The position numbers and the translations under genes are program-made. From Siphonodentalium dalli (lineage: Eukaryota; Mollusca; Scaphopoda; Gadilida; Siphonodentaliidae): a stretch of 64,000 bases of DNA. The stretch lies in NCBI GenBank assembly GCA_032622095.1, contig CP136068.1:134919989-134983988 (forward strand), written 5' to 3'. Below are positions 12,501 to 24,500 of the stretch, piece by piece; the first letter of the stretch is position 1; every line of letters starts with the position of its first letter. The notes under the pieces are model-generated. The model made no database searches and was not told the origin of the DNA. It saw only the letters and a program-made list of their open reading frames with translations.

Positions 12501-15500
12501 ATTATTTTCTAAGTGAACCAACCAGGCATTGCATCAATGAGTATTTTGTCAAATAAAGGGTTAAACTGAGTTCAGAGGTCATCACCTATCAGTAATTAGT
12601 ATTATGTAATTGTCTCTTGCTCCAATACTTCTATGTCAACTTGCCAGTGATGACAGATGATTGTGCAACAAACAGAGGTGAGGTGCATGACCCTGTCAGT
12701 GTGTGAGAAATGGGTCTCAGCCTCGCAGGCATGTATATATTTTGAATGATACTCATCTGTTTATTAAACTCATCTTTACAAAGATAATATATTACACCAT
12801 CAGCATCTTATTAATTATCGGAAAAAATATACTATATTGTAGCACGAATGTGACAAAAACTCGACTTATATATGTAGGCCACTTTTTCTTCTTCTTTTTT
12901 TAGTTTGCAGATAATTATTTTAAGAAAGGGCAGGAGGAAGGACAAAAATAAAAAATAAAATTAGTTTAAATTTTTTTTCTTCTTCCAATTTGTCAAAAAA
13001 TCAGGTATGGAGATAAATATAGGATCTCAAAGGAGTCGCTATTATATCCGAAATTTATTAACCGAGTGCACTAAATTTGAATCGAGCTGAGCTTTAGCGA
13101 GGCGCGAATCAAATTTAGTGGACGAGGTTAATAAATTTCTAATATAATTGCGACAAATTTGAGATCCATTTTAACACATTTTTGGAAGGAAAAATAATCT
13201 CGAAATGGCTGGAGTTAAAAACAAATTAATATTGATTTCCTTATCACAACCAAAGAGGAAGTAAAGAACCTTCAAGAAAAAAGTTCAATTTTAAATGTGT
13301 CTCTTCATGTTGACAAAATTGTTCAACCATCCTTGTGTTTATCTCAAAGTCAACACTAAATAACCCAACACAAATCTAATAGCATAATTATATTCAAATT
13401 AACATAATAATAAGTTCAGGAATTGACACATCAACATCATTGCACTAAGCTCTTACGTCAATGTGCGTGCCAATATTACACGTGTGTCTTACTAAATAAT
13501 GAGACCGGGTTTATGGGGCTCATGTTATAAAACAAAATCTTAAATTGAATATAATACATGTATATATCAATTTTATACAAAATGGTGAAATCAGTCTAAT
13601 TAATAGATGCGATAGAAGGATCTGTGTGGGCAAAGAATCTCAGCCACTCGGGCATGTCAATATTTTGAATCATAAAAAATCTGAGGAATCAATGTGAAAA
13701 TATTTAATGAACAATTAATTATATATTTTAAACTCTTCACCGCTAAGAGTTTCGGACTCTTTTGGACAGTGTTCACATAACAAGTTTTAACAGCCCTGTA
13801 AATCAGCTACAGCAAAAGGCAATTGCTTAGAAAAAGCCATAGAAGACAACATTGAATTTGATGCAATTCTAAAGCATTGCTGTGGAAGAAAAGTGCCGAT
13901 ATCAAGGGCTGTATTAAAGTTCAACAAATGGTGATTTGTCGATTTATTATCTGAATATTTCAAATGGGAACTATACTCGTTAATGAGTAATTAGTAACTA
14001 AAGGGCTACATCCTTAGAAATAGTCGGACTGGTTCCAAATCCAAACTTTCTCATATGCAGAATATGCATATGTACATGTATCAAATTTCGTAAAATTAAC
14101 TCTGTCACGTTTTACATGTATATAAGATACCACCAGAACAAACGTTTTGGATCATGGACCGAGGAATGGAAGGAAAGACATGCCCCTGACAGTGTTTTGC
14201 TCATTTAATTATGGTTAATTTATCAGGATTTATTTGGAAATATGGCTCAGTGAGAGCTTTCCGATGAATGGCAACAAGCCATATTTTCAAAAAAATCCTG
14301 AAAAAATACCCATAATTATGCTGTGGTTAAGGAGTTGATTATATACATGTAGGGCTTTACTGTACTTCAATATTGCACCAAAGAAGTTCATGGAAATATC
14401 ACAAGAAAAATGTCATCAAGGACCTGAGCCTGTTCAATACATTTTGGAACATCTGCTGGAGCAGAGAGAGAACAGCGTTCTGTGTTTGATTGGAGTGGAA
14501 CCCTTCTTGTCAGGTGCTGTGAATTTCACAGTTCCAACTCTACCTAAATCTTGGAGGTACCGATTCCGAGCAAGTGCTAGCGCCATACAATTTATCTGTA
14601 GACATGGACTCTATGCTTTAAGTGATGTCAAACACTTGAGTAGGGTGATCAAATAGAAATAGAGAATAATCTTGCTCAAAGTAGTTAGTCATTCTGATAT
14701 ATTAATTAAATTTCGTTAGTTTATCACCGATAATTGCATCCCGAATCGAGATATAAATATTTACAACTGAGCATAGTTCAGATGGAGTAGTGGTATGGTC
14801 GATTTCTTTGAGATTTTCGGCAATGTTTGTAGAATGCTGTGACGTTCCCCCGATGACATACATGTAGCGCCTGAGTACTAATCTGTTTCACGCACCCGAA
14901 CGAATTCATAATATGTCATTAAGCAAGTGCAGGAGCGGCAGACAATTGTTGGAGGCACTCTCTCTCTCTTTATATATATATATATATACTCAATATAAAA
15001 TGAAATCCATGTAAACATCCACCATTGCATGTCTGTTGCAATAGAACATACCGCTATTCTCAAAGTAATTGACCAGAAAAACGGGGTGATACCCCGGTCA
15101 TGACCACGGTGATACCGGTAATAAACGGTAGCTGTATCGAGGCGGTCATGGCAGTGGAATTACGGTATTGGGCGATGATACCGCGGTCTTTTAGCGGGCA
15201 CCGCATTAATTTTTTTGAATACCGCAGTGATTTTCATGGAACACTTTGAGGGGAGGTATTTACTCCCACATACGTTAACAAGCGGTATCAGTACCGCGGT
15301 ATTGGAGGATACCGCAGTATAGTACCGCAGTATTAACGGGGTGACACCACGTTGCTGGTGGTCAATTACTTTAAGTATAGCGGTATACTCCCTGAAATCC
15401 TTGCCTCAGGCATGTAACTTGTGAGAGACCAGGGCTAGGAATTTATGTCACTGAAATCCTTGCCTCAGGCATGTAACTTGTGAGAGACCAGGGCTAGGAA

Positions 15501-18500
15501 TTTATGTCACTGAAATCCTTGCCTCAGGCATGTAACTTGTGAGAGACCAGGGCTAGGAATTTATGTCATTGAAATCCTTGCCTCAGGCATGTAACTTGTG
15601 AGAGACCAGGGCTAGGAATTTATGTCACTGACCAAGACTCTAACCCAAAGCAATTTTAATTTAAATATTATTTTTTTTAAACATATACAGTAATGCTCTA
15701 ATTAATCGACTCCTTTAACCCTTTGAGTGCCAGGGTGATTTTTGTATCAACCCATATACCCTGTGCCAATGCATTCTCTTATATATGCGAGTCGACCATA
15801 GGTCGCCTCGCATATATAAGAGAATGCATTGGCCTAACAATTGTTTTTTTTGTTTTTTTTTATACAATTTTAATAATTTATTCTTATATTCTTTAACAGA
15901 CTTATTTTGTAGGGTTAGGGCCGATGAGATCAGCCCCTGGCACTCAAAGGGATTAAGGAGTCGATTAATTAGAGCATTACTGTATATACATGTACATATA
16001 CATGTTTGTCTGATTGGATAAACTAGTACATAAGCTGTGGAAATTCACAATGTGCATTCAAATATCAGTAATCGTTAAAAAGTCATACTAGTATTTATAA
16101 CTGAAATTTACAAGGAAAATAGGTGACTTGATTTTGAACATCAAACACTCTTCAACCAAAATTAATAATGTTCGTATAACGCACATAATCAAACAAATAT
16201 CTATCTCATCAAATGTAAGAGTTCCAGATAGCAGCTTACTGAACGTCTGAAGCAACGGTTTAGAGATTACATTAGTGACGTAGCCTCGTAGGGACTGAGC
16301 TATGAAATGCCTGAAAGTAGTTTAGACATATGCCAGTTAATATGTAACCATTATGCCCAATTTAGAGCTTCTTTGTCTATACATGTACTAGTATGTCATA
16401 CGAATTATTTTGATATTATGATAGTGTTATTGTGTTTTTGTCTACAATAGGGCAGAGGGAGGGGCTTATGTCGCCACTGTCGTCTGCTCAGTGTCTCTGG
16501 GCCTGCCCAGGGTATCTATGATTCATGAGTCTATCATGGATATCGCAGTAGCCTCATAATAAATTCACGATATTAAAAGATTTACGATCAGCGAAAACTT
16601 TCTGGTATAATTGCTTTAATTCCCTCGACAAATATTTACTAACATTATTCTAATAGGACACGGGATAATAATATACTGAGTCCTGATAGAGACTAGAGAC
16701 GTCCAACTGTTTGTCCAGTGGGATGATACGTCATTTTGTATGTACTGCCATAAAATACAACCATAATAACCAGGTCATGCAAATAGTGTGTCTGTCATTC
16801 GCAGAATGAGGTCCCAAGAGGGTGAATTTAGTGATGCTATCCAGCAAGACGGGCTAGCATCACAAAATTCACCCTCTGGGAACCTGCATGATTCTGCTTA
16901 GGCCTCAACTGCTATGGAAGACCTAGGATCAGATTGAATTTCCCCAGTTGAAGTTGGTTACCGGTATGTTCACCCATTTAGTAATAGTCACATCGACTGT
17001 GAATTTTATCTTCTGCAAATTGGGGGATATAGAAACTTCACAGAAGGGCAAAAGTAACTAAAACAAATTTAATATGACACTATAGATACTTCCCCAGAAA
17101 ATGAGGCCTATTAAAATGAGGTCCCCAGATGGTGAATTTGGTGATGCTAGCTTGCTGTGCGGGATAGCATCACTAAATTCACCCTCTGGGGATCTCATTC
17201 TGCAAAGGACAGTCACAATATTTGCAGGCTTGATAATAACAAACTCAGGCACAGGGTAAAAACAAGAAACGGGTATATAGCAGTTTGGTGTATTGACACA
17301 GGGTTCAGTTTCCGATCATATGATATCATAGAGGGTTCAAACTATTTGTCCAGCGAGAGACCATATATCACTGTGTATGTGCTACAATAAAATACAACCA
17401 TAATGTATGCAACTCACAGGGTTCATAAAACAAACGATGGGTATGTAGCGGTCTGGAGGGTTGATCTAAGCTTCGGACTTTGTGGTATTGTATACCATAG
17501 TGTAATGGTATGTGCCACTATAAAGTACAACCATACTGTAACAAACTCACAGGGTTTATAAAACAAAACAACGGATACTGTATACACCCATCAGTAAACC
17601 GGGGAGGGAGGGGGTGAATGTTTTGACACAAAAACTTAGGACTGGGCTTATGTTCGAGGACCCCCAAATGCAAAAACTCAGTTTGCATTCATAGTGCTAA
17701 TCTAATGTTGTGTTTTATATGAATCATGATGTAAATTATTTTATTTAATGTAAATATAATATGTTTTATTTTGTCAGATAGATATTTAAAATAAAGACAC
17801 AAATCTCATGTTATATACTGTAATACATCATTTTGTGAAACACAATGGGCCATGTAATAATAATGAGTTTGCGATGGAAATTAGCTGCAGTAATGTTATT
17901 TTTGCTCATGAATATTTGTCATCTTCATTGAGAGTTAACCTGACATCAATGTATACTCACCCACTATTACAGTAATGCCCTAAGTAATCGACCCCTTAAC
18001 CACAGCAGAATTATGGGTAACTTTTCAGGATTTAGTCGGTCGATTATTTAGAGCATTACTGTAGTTCCAATGAAAGTGTCAATGACACTGTAGCTCAACT
18101 TGGAAAGGGAATAATTTAATGTATTACAGTCAATGGAGCGATTAGGAATGTGGAAAGTTGAATGTCTAATACTAGTTTATAGACATGAAGAGAAAAGTAA
18201 AATCCAAGATGGCTGCTGACGGCCATGTCTTCGGCCGAATGACCCCAAAATGATTGTATCCCATCCACATGTCATCGTTAACATCCATGACAAATTTTAT
18301 GACGATCAGACTAAAGGTACGACCTGTAGCACATGCTAAAGAATTTAGTCATACAAAGAGTAAAATCCAAGATGGCTTCTGGTGGCCATGTTTTTTGGCC
18401 GAATGACCCCAAAATGACTCGTTCCCATCTGCATGTCATTATTAACATTCATGAAAATTTTTATGATGATCAGACTAAAAGTACGACCTGTAGCCCGTGC

Positions 18501-21500
18501 TAAATGATTTAGTCATACAAAAAGTAAAATCCAAGATGGCTGCTGGCGGCCATGTTTTTTGGCCGAATGACCTCAAAATGACTTGTTCCCATCTACATGT
18601 CATTGTTAACATCCATGACAAATTTTATGATGATCAGACTAAAGGTACGACCTGTAGCCTGTGCTAAAGGATCTAGTCATACAAAGAGTAAAATCCAAGA
18701 TGGCTGCTGGCGGCCATGTTTTTTGGCCGAATGACCTCAAAATGACTCGTTCCCATCTACATTAAAATTTCAACAGCCATAAAAAATGTCATGATGATCA
18801 GACTCAAGGTACGACCTGTAGCCTGTGCTAATGGATTGAATTTTGAAATCAAAGATGGCCACTGGCGGCCATGTTTTTCATCCGAATGACCCCAAAATGA
18901 CTCGTTCCCATCTACATTACAATTTCAACAGCCATAAAAAATGTCATGATGATCAGACTCAAGGTACGACCTGTAGTCCGTGCTAAAGGATTTAGTCATA
19001 CAAAGAGTAAAATCCAAGATGGCTGCTGCGGCCATGTTTTTTGGCAGAATGACCCCAAAATTAATCGTTCCCATCTACATGTCAATATTAACATCCATGA
19101 CAAATTTCATGATGATCAGACGAACAGTACGACCTGTAACCCGTGCAAATGGATTGAATTTTGAAATCAAAGATGGCCACTGGCGGCCATGTTTTTCATC
19201 CAAATGACCCCAAAATGACTCGTTCCCATTTACATTACAATTTCAACAGCCATAAAATTTTTTATGATGATCAGACTAAAAGTACGACCTGTAGCCCGTG
19301 CTAAATGATTTAGTCATACAAAGAGTAAAATCCAAGATGGCTTCTGGTGGCCATGTTTTTTGGCCGAATGACCCAAAAATGACTCGTTCCCATCTACATG
19401 TCATTATTAACATTCATGATGATCAGACGAACAGTACGACCTGTGGCCTGTGCTAATGGATTAAATTTTGAAATCAAAGATGGCTGCTGGTGGCCATGTT
19501 TTTTGTCCGAATGACCCCAAAATGACTTGTTCCCATCTACATTCTAATTTCAACAGCCATTACAAATTTCATGATGATCAGACTAAAGGTACGACCTGTA
19601 GCCCGTGCTAAAGGATTTAGTCATACAAAGAGTAAAATCCAAGATGGCAGCCATGTTTTTTGCCCGAATGACCCAAAAAAGACTCGTTCCCATCTACATG
19701 TCATTGTTAACATCCATGACAAATTTTATGATGATCTGACCAAAAGGTACGACCTGTAGCCCGTGTCAAAGGATTTAGTCATGCAAAGAGTCAATTCTAA
19801 GATGGCTGCCGGCGGCCATGTTTTTGGCCAAATGACCCAAAAATTACTCGTTCCCATCTACATGTCAATATTAATATCCATGACAAATTTCATGACAATA
19901 AGACGAACGGTACGGCCTGTAGCCCGTGCTAATTGATTGAATTTTGAAATCCAAGATGGCCACTGGCGGCCATGTTTTTTACCCGAATGACCCCAAAATG
20001 ACTCGTTCCCATCTACATGTCAATGTCAACATCCATGACAAATTTCATAATAATCGGACCAAAGGTACGAACTGTAGCCCGTGCTAAAGGAAATTGTTGA
20101 CGCATCACGCACACACGCACACACGGACGACGGATACCAAGCCATGGCAATAGCTCAAACTTTACAAAGTAAAGTTGAGCTAAAAATAGGGGTGGATTTA
20201 TCTTTGAGGACCAAAATGGACTAGCATCACCAAATTCACCCTCTGGGGACCTCATTCTGCTCAGGCCTCATCTTCTGGGAAGTATCTATACTCTCAAATT
20301 AACATTGTTTTTAGTTACCTTTTCCGTTTTCTCCAGTTTCTAAATATCCTAATTTGCAGAAGAACATCACCAACTTCAACTGGGGAACTTCAATCCTAGG
20401 TCTCCCATAGCAGTTGAGGCCTGGGCAGAATGAGGTTCCCAGAGGGTGAATTTGGTTATGCTAGCCTCCGTGCGGGATAGCGTCATTAAATTACCCTCTG
20501 GGGACCTTGTTCTGCAAATGACAGACACACTATTTGCAGACTTGTCAAGTTCCTGTTTGGGCAAGCCTTGAAATAGTGTGTCTGTCATTTGCAGAATGAG
20601 GTTCCCAGAGGGTGAATTTAGTGATGATACCCTGCATAGCGGGCTAGCATCACCAAATTCACCCTATGGGAACCTCATTCTGCTGAGGTGTAAGCAGAAT
20701 GAGGTCCCCAGAGGGTGAATTTGGTGATGCTATCCCACTATGCGGGGTAGCATCACTAAATTCACCCTCTGGGGACCTCATTCTGCAAATGACAGGCTCA
20801 CTATTTCAAAGCTTGTGTTTGGGTATCATATAATTACTCATACAGAGCTATTTACCAAGCTACAATGAGTATATGACTGGTGTATTTTGTTTTGCGTCAC
20901 TAAAATAAATGCCCGCCAGGCCACTCAACGCGGAAGTAAAATTTCAAATGACCAAATAAGTAAATTTCAATTACTATAAAATGTAATAAAGGACTGTCTC
21001 AGGCGACAAAAATATTTAATGGACAAAATGCTATTCAGTCGATGTCATTAAAATGAGGTATCCAGTCATTTGATCACTCCATAATGTAAGTTTTTCCATG
21101 GATTCAACTCAAGTGTAATAATTTCAACCATGGAAACTAAGTATAGAAATGATGAACAGGATATAAGATGATATCAGGGATTTTTATGGGAATGGGTCCG
21201 GGTCCGTTCGAATTGGGAAAATGTGTCTTTACAGACCAAAATTGGGAATTTTCCATGTTTTAGAAAAATTCAATTAATCACTGTTGCACACAAGTAAATA
21301 GCACTAATACCGTAATATTCGGTGTATAACGCTACTTAAACATAGGTTACTCAAAGATGGAGTAAAATCCCAGCCCATTGAGGTCCATTTCTCAGCCTCA
21401 GGTAAGTTGAAAATTCACAGATAACAACGGAAGGATGTAAGTCATCCACCAAACTTCGACGGAAAAACGGTAATGAAACACCCAAGGATGGATAGGTATC

Positions 21501-24500
21501 TAGATGTAATTCAATAAATAAAATAAGATAATTAATACCACATCAATGTGTCCGTGTTATTCCCACATTGAGGTACCAGTATGGTACTACTCTCGGGCTC
21601 CAAATAAAACGTGCAGACCCAAATAATAGTGCAGGGGGGAATTTCCAGCAAATGTTTATAAAATTAACAGTGAGGACGTGAAATTTTTATATTTTATACA
21701 TAACTCGGCAATATTTTATATTTTATACATAACTCGTCATGGATACACAGCTTAATCGTAAACCGATAAGTCCACTTTTTAAAGGCATGCAGGGAGGGGA
21801 AATGTGTATTCTGGAAGAACATGGTGCATGAGATAATCCTAGCAATTTATTTGTGGGAATTCCTCTCAAGCGAGTGACGTATTTACTATAATAACTGTCA
21901 AACTTTATTCAATAAACCCGATGGTATTATATACCTGTCTGCAATTGGGAATTTTGTGGTTGAAAATTGGGAATAAAAGTGCCTTTTTCCCATTGGGAAT
22001 GGGGCCGTTTACCGGACCCTGAGGACACCTAAAAAAAATCCCTGGATATACATGTACAGTAATGCCCTAAATAATCGACTCATTAACCACAGCAGAATTA
22101 TGGGTAACTTTTCAGGATTTAGTCGAAAATATGGCTTGAGAGCTTTCTGATGGATGGCAACAAGCCATATTTCCAACTAAATCCTGAAAATTACCCATAA
22201 TTCTGCTGTGGTTAAGAAGTCGATTATTTAAGGCATTACTGTACATGTATATAGCATTAACGCTTTTACTGTTAGATCTAACCAAATCAGTCCTACGACA
22301 GGAACCAGCTTCATATAATAGAGGGTGACATAGGAGATTTTGTCAAACTAGTACTGAAATAGTGCTGAAAAACGGGCTTTCTTACTTTATTTACTTAATT
22401 TCATGGATTTTTCTTCCGGTTTTTTGAGAGAGTCCCGCGGGCCCTTTCAAGTATGGAAATAGTGTGTCTGACTTTTGCAGAATGAGGTCCCCACAGGGTG
22501 AGTTTGAGACGCTATCATGCACAGTGGGCTAGCATAACCAAATTCACCCTCTAGGGACCTCATTCTGCTTAGGCCTCATCTTCTGTGAAGTACTTGTATC
22601 TATGGTCTCAAATTAACATTGTTTTTAGTTACTTTTTCCCTTCATGTTCAGTTTATATATCCCCTAAATTGCAGTTCAGATAAATTGCATAATTCAGGTG
22701 ACTAATGATAGGTGAACAACTTCAATCTGATCTGATCTGATGTAAGGGATAGCATCACTAAATTTACAATCTAGAAAACCTCATTCTGCAAATGCCAGAC
22801 ACACTATATCCAGACTTGGGCCCTTTTCATCGGGAAAATTTTGCATTTGATGATGGAAGCTGCGCTGGTGCAGCATTAAAAACCCTGTGCCAGTGCATTA
22901 TCTTATATATGCGAGTCTCCCATAGGGAGCCCCACATATATAATAGAATGCACTGGCTTATAAGATCAATGTAATTATTGATAGGCCATTGCATTCTCTT
23001 ATGTATATGCGACTTAGGGCGACTCGCACATATAAGAGAATGCATTGGCATAGGGTTTTCACAAAATTTCAGGAAGCTCCAGTCATGGAAGGGTTAACTG
23101 GAATGTATAGAGAATATAGAAACAAGCATTTTCAATATTTTTCATTATGAATCTCAGTATATAATCAAACAATTTAATGACTTTCTTAATTAAGATTGTT
23201 TATTCCTATTTTTCGAACGGAGCAAGAGGACTTGAAAATATTGATAAAAAGATGGACTTTTTTGGTTGTTATCCTCGTTCAATAAATGAGTTTGTACAAT
23301 TCTCCTTCCAATCTCTTTATTCATTCCGAGGTTTTATCAGCTACATGTATTCCGTGATGTTAGGTTTTCACTGAGATCATTATTTGTTAGGTATGACGAT
23401 AATGATGGTTGGACACAAGCCTGAGTTTAGTGTGCCTGTCATTTGCAGAATGAGGTCCCCAGAGGGTGAATTTAGTGATGCTATCCCTCACAGGGGGCTA
23501 GCATCACCAAATTCACCCTCTGGGGACCTCATTCTGCATGGCCTCATCTGCTATGGGAGACATAGACTCAGATTGAAGTTCCCAAATATTGTCATGCACA
23601 CCCATTGAGAATCTCGATTATGCAATGTGTCATCTGTCAACAATTTGGATACCGGTATGTAGAGAAACTAAACTAAAAAGAAATACTAAATAGAATATAA
23701 GAATCTAAGTAAAGAAAAAAGTTTCTATAGAAATTTGATAATAAAGAAACTTTCAGAGAAGATGAGGCCAAAGCAGAATTCACCTTCTGGGAACCTCATT
23801 CTAGAAATGACAGGCACCTTATTCTCAGACATGGACACATGTTCAGTAATGCTCTAAGTAAACGACTCCTTAACCACAGCAGAATTATGGGTAACTTTTC
23901 AGAATTTAGTCGGAAATATGGCTTGTTGCCATTCATCGGAAAGCTCCCCCTGAGAGCTTTCCGATGAATGGCAACAAGCCATATTTCCGACTAAATCCTG
24001 AAAAGTTACCCATAATTCTGCTGTGGTTAAGGAGGCGATTACATAGGGCATTGCTGTATTCCAGTATGGTAGTTGACATCATTCTTTTTAAGACCTTGAT
24101 GAATTTTAATGGCATTTCCGACCATTATTAATCCCAGAACTGACTTTTGGCACCATCATGGTGACATACCAGTAGTTAATTACCAACACCAAATCAATAA
24201 CCAACAATGTAAGGTAATCAGAAAGTTAACCAGGTATAAGACACAATAGCAGGCATCTGATGGGAACACATTGATTTTAACTCACTCCAAATAAGGTGAA
24301 CTGACAAATCAATCAGACAATTATCCACCTGTAGACTAGGCCTGCTACGATTCATTGTGAATTCAATCATGATACACATTCAAATGATACCGTACACTTA
24401 TTGTATCGTGTCATGTGCATCGCGATACAGGAAATCAAGTAATTTCTGAAGATGGACATAAGTAAAAGAGCAAAACCTGCAAAGTTCTCTCAAATGTACA

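Noticed and set aside
14390-14656. 88-codon ORF with less AT-rich composition
   Set aside because: Could be an old gene fragment, but no recognisable domain, no convincing splice sites, and it ends in the reversed 345-bp repeat.
18190-20217. Regularly spaced repeats considered as a CRISPR-like array
   Set aside because: Units are contiguous ~160-bp tandem repeats without unique spacers, in eukaryotic DNA.
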